Shown here: positions 7,528 to 16,304 of the stretch, one piece after another
Numbering within the stretch: position 1 is the first letter of the stretch
Layout: the number at the start of each line of letters is the position of its first letter
Assembly (NCBI GenBank): GCA_030765585.1
Contig: JAVCCJ010000070.1
Span: 1-59,023 of the forward strand
DNA from: Candidatus Zapsychrus exili
GTDB lineage: Bacteria; Omnitrophota; Gorgyraeia; Zapsychrales; Zapsychraceae
DNA length: 59,023 bases
Direction of reading: 5' to 3'
The notes under the pieces: generated by a model
Database searches by the model: none
The model's input: the letters and a program-made list of their open reading frames with translations, nothing else
What the model was told of the DNA's origin: nothing
Translations under genes and position numbers: made by a program

Positions 7528-8244
7528 TTAAAATTTTAATTGCCCTAAAACCTTTTTCTGAATCACAATCAGCTCAGAAATACCTTTTTTGGCTATATCA
7601 ACTAAATCATTCATTTGTTTTTTAGAAAAAGGTGCACCCTCTGCTGTACCTTGAATTTCCACAAACTTTCCGTTTCCTAACATTACAATATTCATATCCA
7701 TATCTGCGGTAGAATCTTCTTCATAATTTAAATCAAGAAGCAAATCGTTTCCCGAGGTGCCAACGCTTATTGCTGCCACGTAATTATTTAATGGGATTAC
7801 ATCCAATACACTTTTTTTCTTAAGATCCTTTAGAGCAAGTGCAAGAGCAATAAAACCTCCTGTTACCGAGGCTGTGCGTGTTCCTCCATCAGCCTGAATA
7901 ACATCGCAATCTATCTTTATAGTTCTTTCACCTAGCTGCTCAGTATTAACAACATTCCTTAAAGACCTTCCAATTAATCTTTGTATCTCTTGAGATCTGC
8001 CTGAAACATTATTTCTTCTTATTCTAGAATTACATGACCCTGGAAGCATTCCATATTCTGCTGTAACCCAGCCCTTGCCTGCATTTCTTAAAAATGGTGG
8101 GACACTTTCTTCAACAGTTGCCGTACAAATTACTCTTGTCTCTCCAAACTCTATTAAACAAGAACCTGCAGGATGTTTTATATAATTCTTTGTAACTTTA
8201 ATTTTTCTTAACTCATTATTCTTTCTTCCATCTATACGTTTCAT
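7528..8244 (-). CDS. rph: Ribonuclease PH
   Basis: 238 residues, the usual length. A phosphate-dependent 3'-5' exoribonuclease trimming tRNA precursors. Signatures: RIDGR at the N terminus, EFGETRVICTATVE, VTAEYGMLPGS, the arginine-rich R.GRSQEIQRLIGRSLR, DCDVIQADGGTRTASVTG and the C-terminal EIQGTAEGAPFS. It lies 16 bases after queF and 121 before rdgB, on one strand. Confidence 0.96.
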   Translation of the reverse strand: MKRIDGRKNNELRKIKVTKNYIKHPAGSCLIEFGETRVICTATVEESVPPFLRNAGKGWVTAEYGMLPGSCNSRIRRNNVSGRSQEIQRLIGRSLRNVVNTEQLGERTIKIDCDVIQADGGTRTASVTGGFIALALALKDLKKKSVLDVIPLNNYVAAISVGTSGNDLLLDLNYEEDSTADMDMNIVMLGNGKFVEIQGTAEGAPFSKKQMNDLVDIAKKGISELIVIQKKVLGQLKF

Positions 8245-8260
8245 TTTTACCCTTTCTATT

Positions 8261-8668
8261 TTATATTACATCCTCAGAATCATATTCTGCAAAAACCGTT
8301 GTCTGAATACCGCCTCGTGAGCTAACAACCCCTTCTACATTAACCCATTTTGGTTTACAAGCTTTTACAATGTCATCTAGAATTCTATTTACAAGATGCT
8401 CATGAAATATTCCAACATTACGAAAAGCCACAATATAAAGCTTAAACGACTTAAGCTCTAGGCATGTTTCGTTTGGAGAATATTCAACATTTATAGTTAT
8501 AAAATCTGGCAACCCTGTCTTAGGACAGATACAAGTACATTCTGGAACGCTCAAGCTTATTATATACTCTCTGTCTTCATACTTATTGTCCCAAACTTCT
8601 ATCGAGGGTGTTTTTAGTTTACGAATATTATTTTGTAAATCTTCGTAAGTTGATTTTTTCTTTTTCAT
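8261..8668 (-). CDS. queF: NADPH-dependent 7-cyano-7-deazaguanine reductase QueF
   Basis: 135 residues, the short (YkvM-type) form. It reduces preQ0 to preQ1, the last small-molecule step of queuosine synthesis. CTCICPKTGLPDF holds the catalytic cysteine and FRNVGIFHEHLVNRILDDI is the family substrate-binding motif. The Shine-Dalgarno AGGAGAAAG precedes the ATG. Placed after queD, queC and queE, which make preQ0. Confidence 0.95.
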   Translation of the reverse strand: MKKKKSTYEDLQNNIRKLKTPSIEVWDNKYEDREYIISLSVPECTCICPKTGLPDFITINVEYSPNETCLELKSFKLYIVAFRNVGIFHEHLVNRILDDIVKACKPKWVNVEGVVSSRGGIQTTVFAEYDSEDVI

Positions 8669-8677
8669 ATCTTTCTC

Positions 8678-9361
8678 CTATCGTAATCCAAGTATTTTAT
8701 GCATTTGAGGAATAATTCTAACATCATTTAAACTTTTAATACAATAATCTTTAAATTCTACACACTTATCTATAGCGCCATCTTTCATTTGAAAATAATT
8801 GGGTTGTAGAATAAAAGTCAACCCAGAATCAACTTTCTTTATTATATCAACTGACTTTTCTATGTCTTCAATACTCGTCTCTTTTGATATAACTGCTTTT
8901 ATAAAGACTTGTTTTCTCGAGGCTATTTTTAAGAATTCTTTATGCTCGGACCAAAAATCTTTTGTCTTAGCTGAGCTAGGTAATTTAAAATCCATTGAGA
9001 TAATATCTAAATTATCAATTACACCTTGGAGCTCTTCACAAAGCGTACCGTTCGTCTCTAAATAAGACTTCATTTTAGCTAGCTTCATTTCAGCCAATAA
9101 GTCGCTTAAGAAATCTTTACAAAGCAATGGCTCTCCTCCGGTCAAGCTTACCGAGTGACAACCGTGCACTAAATTACTTATCTCTTTAAACGCTTCATTT
9201 GTTGAATATTCTTTTATATTTTCTTTAGATCCGCCCTTAGTGTCGCACCAAACACAATCAATATTACACGCATCAAATCTCACAAATACCTGCGTCACCC
9301 CTACATACTTGCCTTCGCCTTGAACTGATTTAAATATTTCGCTTATCTTTGCGTTTCTCAT
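8678..9361 (-). CDS. queE: 7-carboxy-7-deazaguanine synthase QueE (radical SAM)
   Basis: 227 residues. It converts 6-carboxy-tetrahydropterin to 7-carboxy-7-deazaguanine using SAM and a 4Fe-4S cluster. EIFKSVQGEGKYVG is the typical start, and CNIDCVWC is the C-x3-C-x2-C cluster motif, followed by DTKGG. VSLTGGEPLL is the SAM-binding GGE motif. The start ATG overlaps the queC stop by one base, so they are translationally linked. Confidence 0.95.
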   Translation of the reverse strand: MRNAKISEIFKSVQGEGKYVGVTQVFVRFDACNIDCVWCDTKGGSKENIKEYSTNEAFKEISNLVHGCHSVSLTGGEPLLCKDFLSDLLAEMKLAKMKSYLETNGTLCEELQGVIDNLDIISMDFKLPSSAKTKDFWSEHKEFLKIASRKQVFIKAVISKETSIEDIEKSVDIIKKVDSGLTFILQPNYFQMKDGAIDKCVEFKDYCIKSLNDVRIIPQMHKILGLR

Positions 9362-10029
9362 TATTTTCTCGTAGGGTCCTTAATCGCCGCTTCTTTAAAA
9401 CCCTTTTCTCTTAAAACACAACTATCACACTTACCACAAGGAGTCTTGCCTCCCTCATAGCACGACCAGGTTAATTTATACGGAACATTTAATTTTATCC
9501 CTAGTCGAATTATCTGAGACTTGGTCTTTCTGATTAAAGGTGTTTTAATCTGAATCGCTCTACCATTAACACCCGTTTTTAAACCTACTTTTAAAGTGTT
9601 TTGAAAAGATTTAATAAACTCTGGCCTACAATCAGGATAACCTGAATAATCAACTGCGTTTGCTCCAATAAAAATTGTTGAAGCCCCTATTGTCTCTGCA
9701 TAAGAGGCTGCAAAACTTAAGAAAATAATATTTCTAGCAGGAACATAAGTTGATGGTATTTCTTTAGGATCTATTTTCTTACTTTTACTTTGCGGAACAC
9801 TTACCTTTTTATCTAAAAGTGACGACCCTTTCTTCGGCAAAGATATCTTTATTATTTTATAATCACAATTTGCATGCTTTGCTATTTGCTTTGCTTTGTT
9901 TATTTCTTTACCATGCCTTTGCCCATACTCAAAAATAAGACAATAAGCCTTATAGCCTTGAGCTTTTGCATAATAAAGTGTGGTGGCAGAATCAAGTCCG
10001 CCTGATAATAAACAAACTGCTTTTTTCAT
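9361..10029 (-). CDS. queC: 7-cyano-7-deazaguanine synthase QueC
   Basis: 222 residues. An ATP- and ammonia-dependent enzyme making preQ0 from 7-carboxy-7-deazaguanine. LLSGGLDSATTLYYA is the PP-loop ATP site, STYVPARNIIFLS is conserved, and the C-terminal CYEGGKTPCGKCDSC binds zinc. It starts two bases after the queD stop. Confidence 0.96.
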   Translation of the reverse strand: MKKAVCLLSGGLDSATTLYYAKAQGYKAYCLIFEYGQRHGKEINKAKQIAKHANCDYKIIKISLPKKGSSLLDKKVSVPQSKSKKIDPKEIPSTYVPARNIIFLSFAASYAETIGASTIFIGANAVDYSGYPDCRPEFIKSFQNTLKVGLKTGVNGRAIQIKTPLIRKTKSQIIRLGIKLNVPYKLTWSCYEGGKTPCGKCDSCVLREKGFKEAAIKDPTRK

Positions 10030-10031
10030 TT

Positions 10032-10394
10032 TTATTTGTAATAGGTTACGCTTGAGGTGTCAGATTCCCAAACTTGAACTTTTTTTACCTTTAAGGGGTC
10101 AATAAGTTTGCTATAACTGTCATAAACATATTTTGCAATTAATTCAGTCGTAGGATTGTTTTCTTTAAAGAATTCTAAATCATTAAGACATTTGTGATCT
10201 AGCTCTGATAAGAAATCTTTTAGCTTACTCTTAAGCTCTGTAAAATCGTGAACCATTCCAAGGCTACCTAACTCAGGCGACACTATTGTTATCTCTATTT
10301 GATAAGTGTGCCCATGCAATGCCTCACACTTGCCCTTATATTCTCTTAAATAATGTGCTGCAGCTATACTATCTTTTATTGAAAGTTCGTACAT
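10032..10394 (-). CDS. queD: 6-carboxy-5,6,7,8-tetrahydropterin synthase QueD
   Basis: 120 residues. It acts on dihydroneopterin triphosphate at the head of the queuosine pathway. The zinc-binding histidines are in AAHYL and LHGHTYQIEI, and the catalytic cysteine is in KCEALHGH. HDFTELK and LDHKCLND are further family motifs. It is the first que gene after murI, separated by a hairpin element. I see no preQ1 riboswitch in the 120-base spacer. Confidence 0.95.
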   Translation of the reverse strand: MYELSIKDSIAAAHYLREYKGKCEALHGHTYQIEITIVSPELGSLGMVHDFTELKSKLKDFLSELDHKCLNDLEFFKENNPTTELIAKYVYDSYSKLIDPLKVKKVQVWESDTSSVTYYK

Positions 10395-10414
10395 ACTATT
10401 CTCCTAATTGTTGA

Positions 10415-10519
10415 GATCCCGACATTCACTTTACGAAGTCGGGATACCTACCTGCCGATAGGCAGGAATTCGTACTTATGAGTTATGTCATTTCGCTCCA
10501 TAACTCATGTGCTCATTTA
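10415..10519 (-). repeat. 3'-end two-hairpin element, copy B (after murI)
   Basis: On the minus strand it starts in the murI stop codon (TAAATGAGCACATGAG). Stem one is ATGAGTTATG/CATAACTCAT, different in sequence from copies A, C and D but again paired; a short CCTGCC hairpin follows; the last stem is ATCCCGAC/GTCGGGAT. Confidence 0.65.
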
Positions 10520-11317
10520 AATTAATTTTATTTTAATATCCCGTCCTAAAAATATTTTTGCTTGCTTCTGAAATTCTTGAGGTCTATCACTTATCAAAAA
10601 CTTGTGTTTAGGCTTGGTCTTTGAAATATTATTTTGATTGGTGCTATTTAACATCTCTTTAACTTGGCTTGCAACTTCAGTAGCTGAATCGACAAGAAAT
10701 ACATTACGACCCATTACCTTTCTTAAAACAGATTTAAGTAGAGGATAATGCGTACACCCTAAAACAAGCGTGTCTATTCTTTTAGACTTAAATATCTTTA
10801 AATATTGTTTAGCGACATCAATAGCTATTTGCTTATTAGTCCACCCCTCTTCAACTATTGGAACAAATAAAGAACATGCAGAAGATAAAACTTTTATATC
10901 AGAATCTTCTTTCTTAATCGCCTTTAAATACTCTTGACTCTTAATGGTAGCGGATGTTGCTATTACCCCAACTTTTTTATTCTGTGTCTTTAATGCAGCT
11001 TTCTTAGCGCCTGCAGATATAACTCCTACAATAGGCAATGAGAACTCTTTTTTTAATGAAGACAATGCATAACTCGACGATGAGTTACAAGCTACAATAA
11101 TCATCTTTACATTATTCTTTATAAGTACATTTACATTATCTTTTGAGAAGCGAATAATCGATTCTTTTGATTTCGTTCCATATGGCAGACGCGCTGTATC
11201 TCCATAATAGACTATATCCTCACCTGGAAGCTGACGCATAAGTTCTTTTACAACAGTCAATCCTCCTAAACCTGAATCAAAAACTCCAATTGGATTATTT
11301 CTTTTTTTATTTAACAT
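10517..11317 (-). CDS. murI: Glutamate racemase
   Basis: 266 residues from the ATG at 11317 (MLNKKRNNPIGVFDSG); a longer frame to 11338 would overlap the upstream gene. It makes D-glutamate for peptidoglycan. The catalytic cysteines lie in VACNSSSSYAL and LGCTHYPLL, and GVFDSGLGGLTV and YYGDTARLPYG are the substrate-site motifs. It follows the secretin gene by only a few bases, so it is probably transcribed with it. Confidence 0.95.
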   Translation of the reverse strand: MLNKKRNNPIGVFDSGLGGLTVVKELMRQLPGEDIVYYGDTARLPYGTKSKESIIRFSKDNVNVLIKNNVKMIIVACNSSSSYALSSLKKEFSLPIVGVISAGAKKAALKTQNKKVGVIATSATIKSQEYLKAIKKEDSDIKVLSSACSLFVPIVEEGWTNKQIAIDVAKQYLKIFKSKRIDTLVLGCTHYPLLKSVLRKVMGRNVFLVDSATEVASQVKEMLNSTNQNNISKTKPKHKFLISDRPQEFQKQAKIFLGRDIKIKLI

Positions 11318-11321
11318 AATA

Positions 11322-12839
11322 TTAATTTCCGCGAGCAACTATCTTTGGCGTTAAAAAAATGACAATCTCTGTTTTCTGTTCATCCGTTCTCTGTCCCCTA
11401 AAAGCAACACCTAACAACGGAATACTTCCTAGAAAAGGTACTTTTCTTAAAGATTCAGATTTGACATTCTGGAATAAGCCTCCAATTACAACAACAGAAT
11501 CATTCTTTGTGTCTATAGAAAAAAGTTGCTCTTCTATCTCTGAGGTATCTCTTTCTGATAAAATAAACTTTGGAATAATATCCAAAGACAACAGACCTTC
11601 TCCTTTTATGTGAGAAGCTAGCTGCATATTAAGTTCAAAGGTTTCTTCTTCTAAATCTTCATTCAATTTAGAAGACACAGAGTCTGTTATATTTAAAGCA
11701 ATTTTTGATAATTCATCTTTTATCATATCAATATTAGAATTAAAAATAGTTTTTATAACTCCTACAGTATCTAGCGCATCAGATAAAATAGCATAATCTT
11801 CAATTGAAACCGTTCCTACGCTTAATTTCTCCAAACTTCCGTTTAAAACCTGCTTTAGCGCAGTTAGATTTAAGTCTTTATAGTCAGATAAAATTGCTCT
11901 CCAGTCGACCCCAGCCTGATGTTCCTCGTTTAAAACGATTTGTATAATCTCTGCTTCTAATACGATTCTTCTGCCCTGATAATCTAGTCTCTTGATCAGA
12001 TTACTAATATTTTCAAACACGGACGGTATATCTGTTACCGTAATTTTATTCTCTTTTTCATCTATCTCAATCTTACCTACGTTCTCAGTCAAAAGGCTTT
12101 GACTCTCTTTTGCTACTTCCTTGCAATCTATATGCTCTAAAACAAAAACCTTAACTTCAACTTCAACATCAACTTGTTTTATAAAATCTACCATATCATT
12201 TAAATCTTCTAAGGAACCAATTAATGCTATTGTGTTTGTTTCGTTGTTTACAATAACTCTTCCAACATCACTTTTCATATTTTCTAAAATCAATGCCACT
12301 ACGGACGCTTCCGCATGTTCTAATTTAACAATCTTTGTCTGAATTTTATCGCGAAATGAAAATCCATGATGCAATTTAAAATCTTCATCCGTTATTACGT
12401 GCACAATATCTCCGATTTCTTCATAAGCTAAATCACTTGAATCTAGTATAATTCTAAGCACATCAAAGGCATTTATATATCTTAAATATATGCTAATCTC
12501 CTCGGGAAGATCCTCTTCCGTTATAATATTAAGTCCACTTTTTACATAAATTAGCTCCAATACATCTTTTATTGGCATATTAGTCACCTGAAGTTCATCA
12601 ATCATATATTTAACATATTCTTCAGGCTCTTCTAATTCAATTTCTTCTATAAACGTTTCATCAATACTTGTTCCCTGAATTTCTTCAATAGCGTCCAAAG
12701 TTTCTTCAACAATCAACTCTTTAACATTTTGACTAAAACAAAACTTAGGGGCAATAGCAGCAATACATAAACAAATGCAACCACATATAAAAAATCTACA
12801 AAATATCAAAATCAAATCTCTATTTATCATTATCTGCAT
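11322..12839 (-). CDS. Secretin-family protein (GspD/PilQ-like), first copy
   Basis: 505 residues (or 502 from the ATG at 12830). A signal peptide is followed by an STN-like short domain (IKDVLELIYVKSGLNIITEE), N1-type ring-building repeats (EHAEASVVALILENM, IVNNETNTIALIGS) and the secretin core ending VPFLGSIPLLGVAFRG...EIVIFLTPKIV. Secretins form outer-membrane pores for type II secretion or type IV pili. It is away from the pilus cluster, where a second secretin lies, and overlaps the upstream MerR-like gene by 11-20 bases. Confidence 0.85.
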   Translation of the reverse strand: MQIMINRDLILIFCRFFICGCICLCIAAIAPKFCFSQNVKELIVEETLDAIEEIQGTSIDETFIEEIELEEPEEYVKYMIDELQVTNMPIKDVLELIYVKSGLNIITEEDLPEEISIYLRYINAFDVLRIILDSSDLAYEEIGDIVHVITDEDFKLHHGFSFRDKIQTKIVKLEHAEASVVALILENMKSDVGRVIVNNETNTIALIGSLEDLNDMVDFIKQVDVEVEVKVFVLEHIDCKEVAKESQSLLTENVGKIEIDEKENKITVTDIPSVFENISNLIKRLDYQGRRIVLEAEIIQIVLNEEHQAGVDWRAILSDYKDLNLTALKQVLNGSLEKLSVGTVSIEDYAILSDALDTVGVIKTIFNSNIDMIKDELSKIALNITDSVSSKLNEDLEEETFELNMQLASHIKGEGLLSLDIIPKFILSERDTSEIEEQLFSIDTKNDSVVVIGGLFQNVKSESLRKVPFLGSIPLLGVAFRGQRTDEQKTEIVIFLTPKIVARGN

Positions 12840-13068
12840 TGCTTTCTTTATTAAGATGTTCTTGTATCTGCTTTAAAGACATCTTTTCTTTCTGAAGTTT
12901 ACGTATTTTCTTAAGATGTTCACATGAGCCATCATCAAAATAGCGGAAATTAGTCTCCGGACTTCTTCCTATTTCCTTCAAAAGCCCAAGACGTAGGTAA
13001 TATTTTAATGCATGCGTTGAATGACCGCTTATTTTTGCTAAATCTTTAAGTAAATATATGTTTTGCAT
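12820..13068 (-). CDS. Small MerR-type DNA-binding protein
   Basis: 82 residues: only the winged-helix part of a MerR regulator (KDLAKISGHSTHALKYYLRL, NFRYFDD, LKKIRKLQKEKMSLKQIQEHL), with no ligand-binding domain. Its 3' end overlaps the start of the secretin gene, so it probably controls or is co-expressed with it. The same MerR-then-secretin order occurs at 51353-53286. Confidence 0.85.
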   Translation of the reverse strand: MQNIYLLKDLAKISGHSTHALKYYLRLGLLKEIGRSPETNFRYFDDGSCEHLKKIRKLQKEKMSLKQIQEHLNKESNADNDK

Positions 13069-13126
13069 GGAATTCTACTCTCTAAGTGGATAGTAAGGCT
13101 AGTATTCTTATATAATTGCTTTTCAG

Positions 13127-13132
13127 TGTCAA
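13127..13132 (-). promoter_or_regulatory. Possible -35 box before the MerR-secretin-murI operon
   Basis: A perfect TTGACA on the minus strand about 60 bases before the MerR gene. The best -10 matches sit at poor spacings (TATAAG at 14, AATACT at 20). A 20-base spacing would fit a MerR-activated promoter, but this is speculative. Confidence 0.3.
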
Positions 13133-13350
13133 GGATTTTTATAGAGCTAACCTTAAATAGCTCTTAATATATGGCCAAACTCTTATCCTTATTATTTAAT
13201 CTAAATATTAATATTAATTTTTATACAAGAAGTCTTGAGAAAACATATTATATCTTTATAATAAGTAATATCTAATGCGTTTAAAAAGCATTTAATTTGC
13301 AAAATACAACACTGCTATCAACTCAACATAACCTAATAACAGGAGCATAT

Positions 13351-14688
13351 ATGCCACCACAAAAAAAGAAAAAGAAAATATTTGTGCTAGATACAAACGT
13401 TATTCTTCACGATAGTTCTTGTATATATCAATTTAAAGACTGCGACGTTGTAGTGCCAATAGCTGTTATAGAAGAGCTTGATCATTTCAAAAAAGGAAAT
13501 GAAATGCTCAACTATCATGCTCGTCTATTTTTACGATCTTTAGATGATCTTGAAGGAGATAAAATATTTAATGGTGGAGTACAAATAAAGCCTGGTTTAG
13601 GTAAACTTTCAATAAAGCTCGATGAAAAATTTAGCAAAAAACTTGCCTTAAGTTTCTTGCCAGGAAAACCTGATCATAAAATATTAAACATAGCCTATTG
13701 TCTTTCAAAGAAACACCTATCTAAGAAAATCGTTCTTGTTACAAAAGACGTTAATTTGAGAATGAAGGCCAAAGCCATAGGCCTAATATCTGAAGACTAT
13801 ACAACAGACCACGTAAAAGATATATCTGAGCTTTATAAAGGTTACAGATATGAAGAAAACTTTTCTGCAGAGCTAATAGATAAAATATACGATGATCCTG
13901 AAGGTATTGATCCAAAAGAAATAAAAGCAAAGAAAAAAATACTTCCCAATGAGTTCATTATAATGAGAGATGACAAAAAATCAGCAATAGGATACCTAGA
14001 TGCTGAAACATCAAAAATTAAAAGAGTGGAAAAAGAAACAGCATCTGGAATAAAACCAAGAAATGTTGAGCAAACATTCGCACTACATGCTCTTATGGAC
14101 AACAAAATAAGACTAGTAACAATGTCCGGAAAAGCAGGAACAGGAAAAACATTACTTGCGCTAGCATCGGCGCTTGAGTGCAGAGATACCTATCTTCAAA
14201 TATTCTTAGCAAGGCCTATAGTATCGTTAAGTAATAAAGATTTAGGATTCTTGCCTGGCAGCGTATTTGAAAAAATAAATCCTTATATGCAGCCGCTGTA
14301 TGACAACCTTGGAGTTATACAAAATAAAACTCTCACTGGGGAGAAAAAACCCAAGAAACTAGCTAAAATGTTAGAAGATGAAAAACTAACCATTGCTCCT
14401 TTAGCCTACATTAGAGGAAGAAGTTTAGTTCATACATACTTTATAGTAGATGAGGCTCAAAATTTAACTCCACACGAGGTAAAGACTATTATTACTCGAG
14501 CAGGAGAAAATACAAAAATGGTTTTCACTGGCGACATCTTCCAGATTGACCACCCTTATTTGGACACTTATTCTAATGGATTAAGTTATCTAATACAGAA
14601 AATGAAGGGTCAACATATCTATACTCACATAAACCTTGAAAAAGGTGAGCGTTCCGAGTTAGCTGAAATAGCAAGTAACATATTATAA
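13351..14688 (+). CDS. PhoH-family protein with PIN domain (YlaK/PhoH2 type)
   Basis: 445 residues from the ATG at 13351, chosen because AGGAG sits five bases before it; a TTG-started frame from 13297 has no ribosome site. The N-terminal PIN nuclease domain begins FVLDTNVILHD with the first catalytic Asp. The C-terminal PhoH ATPase has Walker A GKAGTGKT, ARPIVSLSNKDLGFLPG, Walker B FIVDEAQN and MVFTGD. PhoH2 proteins are reported RNA helicase/RNases. It is the only plus-strand gene between 6438 and 40036. Confidence 0.92.
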   Translation: MPPQKKKKKIFVLDTNVILHDSSCIYQFKDCDVVVPIAVIEELDHFKKGNEMLNYHARLFLRSLDDLEGDKIFNGGVQIKPGLGKLSIKLDEKFSKKLALSFLPGKPDHKILNIAYCLSKKHLSKKIVLVTKDVNLRMKAKAIGLISEDYTTDHVKDISELYKGYRYEENFSAELIDKIYDDPEGIDPKEIKAKKKILPNEFIIMRDDKKSAIGYLDAETSKIKRVEKETASGIKPRNVEQTFALHALMDNKIRLVTMSGKAGTGKTLLALASALECRDTYLQIFLARPIVSLSNKDLGFLPGSVFEKINPYMQPLYDNLGVIQNKTLTGEKKPKKLAKMLEDEKLTIAPLAYIRGRSLVHTYFIVDEAQNLTPHEVKTIITRAGENTKMVFTGDIFQIDHPYLDTYSNGLSYLIQKMKGQHIYTHINLEKGERSELAEIASNIL

Positions 14689-14699
14689 AGAACAAACTC

Positions 14700-14822
14700 T
14701 AAATACTAAACTCGAAACAATATTAAAATTCTAATATAAAATATCACAAACATTTGTTTAGAATTTTTATATTTGTATTTTGGATTTGTTTAGGATTTCG
14801 GATTTAGTGCTTAGGATTTATA
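14700..14822. repeat. Spacer with degenerate word array (GGATTT words)
   Basis: Between the PhoH gene and the MipA-like gene the words ATTTGTATTTTGGATTTG, TTTAGGATTTCGGATTTAG and CTTAGGATTTA follow each other with small changes. No gene or clear terminator is seen. Confidence 0.5.
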
Positions 14823-14825
14823 AAA

Positions 14826-15599
14826 TCAAAACTTTCTTACAAGTCCTACCATACTACTTACAACATAATTATCATCCACAATAGGACTATCGTAAATTTC
14901 ATTTGATAATCTCTCTATATTAAAATATGTCGCGATTACCCATTCCTGAGATATTCCCATATTAAAGTTTATACTAGCAAAACAATTTAAAGAAGCATCT
15001 GGCTCATATTCTGATCGTCCTGCAGCTACTTCGTTTGATCTTACTCCATAATAATAGTTAACTAAATCTTGGCTTTGCCATTTAACGCCTGCGCTAGGAG
15101 TGAATGTAAAATAATCATGTTTAAATTTCTTTAAAATCTTAAGCTCAATCTCTTTTCCCTTATGCTCTCCCAAAAGATCGGTTAAGAAATTTATATCCAC
15201 AGATACTCCATCATGCTCAACTAAATCCCAAGAAAAACCTACTCCTCCATCTAAAGACATCTTTCTCTCTTGCATACCTTCTAAATCTGTTGAATCTTCA
15301 TCATCATAGCCCATTAATCTAGGAACAAAGATAAAATCCAACTTCAAGTTGTCATATTCTATTAGCTGATATCCACCCTTATTCCCCTCAACATATGATT
15401 TTCCACCTTCTGAATGCCAATAAAGAATTGGTATTGGTACAGATTCTTTGCCTACCCCTTTATATGGACTATCTGTCATTAGATATCCCACTCCTGAATA
15501 ATTTGCAGGACGTTCTTGTTCTTGTTCTTGTTCCTCTGCATAAACAAAAGAAGCAAACAAAATGCATAGTAGCACAACTACAATTAATGACTTTTTCAT
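14826..15599 (-). CDS. MipA/OmpV-family outer-membrane protein
   Basis: 257 residues. A signal peptide (about 1-21, ending VYA) is followed by a Glu/Gln stretch and a beta-barrel pattern. YSGVGYLMTDSPYKGVGKES, IPILYWHSEG and the ending in a charged-aromatic strand (VVSSMVGLVRKF, terminal Phe) are typical of MipA/OmpV proteins. The family includes peptidoglycan-machinery scaffolds and porin-like proteins; the substrate here is unknown. No partner genes nearby. Confidence 0.75.
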   Translation of the reverse strand: MKKSLIVVVLLCILFASFVYAEEQEQEQERPANYSGVGYLMTDSPYKGVGKESVPIPILYWHSEGGKSYVEGNKGGYQLIEYDNLKLDFIFVPRLMGYDDEDSTDLEGMQERKMSLDGGVGFSWDLVEHDGVSVDINFLTDLLGEHKGKEIELKILKKFKHDYFTFTPSAGVKWQSQDLVNYYYGVRSNEVAAGRSEYEPDASLNCFASINFNMGISQEWVIATYFNIERLSNEIYDSPIVDDNYVVSSMVGLVRKF

Positions 15600-15621
15600 T
15601 TTTTTATCTTTCTGGCTAAAA

Positions 15622-15789
15622 TTACTTTTTCTTATTTTTCTTTTTATCTATTCTATTAATCGCCTTAACCATTCTGTCATATGCTTGATTCTTGGTTAAT
15701 CCTTCGGTAATACAATCGCAACATAAAGCAGCGTACCCTTTTCTATTCGCCATCTTAAAAATCTTTACAGTCTTTTTTCCTATTTTCAT
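15622..15789 (-). CDS. 55-residue Cys-rich small protein, function unknown
   Basis: An ORF of 55 codons preceded on the minus strand by GGAGG six bases before the ATG, a very good ribosome site. It is basic, with a central CCDC motif (AALCCDC, then ITEGLTKNQAYDRMVKAINR) and a lysine-rich tail. I do not recognise the family. The three cysteines could bind a metal. It lies between the Rrf2 gene and the MipA-like gene on the same strand. Confidence 0.65.
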   Translation of the reverse strand: MKIGKKTVKIFKMANRKGYAALCCDCITEGLTKNQAYDRMVKAINRIDKKKNKKK

Positions 15790-15817
15790 AACAAACCTCC
15801 TATAGTTGTCATCTTAA

Positions 15818-15896
15818 GATCCCTCGCTTGAAAGCTCGGGATAAATTCGGGCTTCACTTTACACTTCCGTTGGTCGTGCAAACTATGCCCTTATTT
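15818..15896 (-). repeat. 3'-end two-hairpin element, copy C (after the Rrf2 gene)
   Basis: On the minus strand, a few bases after the Rrf2 stop: AAATAAGGGCATAG, stem TTTGCAC/GTGTAAA with one G:T pair, AAGTGAAGCCCGAATTTATCC, then the ATCCCGAGCTT/AAGCGAGGGAT hairpin. The stem differs from copy D at several positions but stays paired. Confidence 0.7.
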
Positions 15897-15899
15897 AAA

Positions 15900-16304
15900 T
15901 TAAGAGCAATCAAGTAAAGATGCAATAGATATTTTATTTAATTCTTTTATTAAGGAAGTTTCGATGCTTTTTAACTTCTTTCGTACGGGGCAAACTTTTA
16001 TATCTGGGCAAACTTCTTTCTTAAGAAAACATTCTGTAAGAGATACTCCTCCTTGAAATATTCCTATTAAATCAACTAAAAATATTGTCTTAGGATTAAC
16101 ATCCAAAATAAAACCACCCTTATTACCCTTAACAGATCTTAGAATACTTTCTTTCTGCAGTATTTGAAGAATCTTACGTAGAAAAGGTTTTGGAAGTCCT
16201 AAACTTTTTTGTATTTCAGATACAGCTACTATTTTTTCTTTAGATTTAGTAATATACATAAGAGCCCTTACGGCATAATCTGTATCTCTTGTCATCAGCT
16301 TCAT
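15900..16304 (-). CDS. Rrf2-family transcriptional regulator with Fe-S type cysteines
   Basis: 134 residues. The winged helix (KLMTRDTDYAVRALMYI, VSEIQKSLGLPKPFLRKILQ, GNKGGF wing) is followed by three cysteines spaced as in IscR/NsrR (CFLKKEVCPDIKVC), which usually hold an iron-sulfur cluster sensing NO, O2 or Fe-S status. It ends the rubredoxin-fprA-dfx run and overlaps ogg by four bases. It is my candidate for the regulator that binds the hcp/ferredoxin operator; unproven. Confidence 0.88.
   Translation of the reverse strand: MKLMTRDTDYAVRALMYITKSKEKIVAVSEIQKSLGLPKPFLRKILQILQKESILRSVKGNKGGFILDVNPKTIFLVDLIGIFQGGVSLTECFLKKEVCPDIKVCPVRKKLKSIETSLIKELNKISIASLLDCS

Noticed and set aside
10395-10516. 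Possible preQ1 riboswitch before queD
   Set aside because: No preQ1 aptamer pattern is visible; the spacer is filled by the hairpin element after murI.
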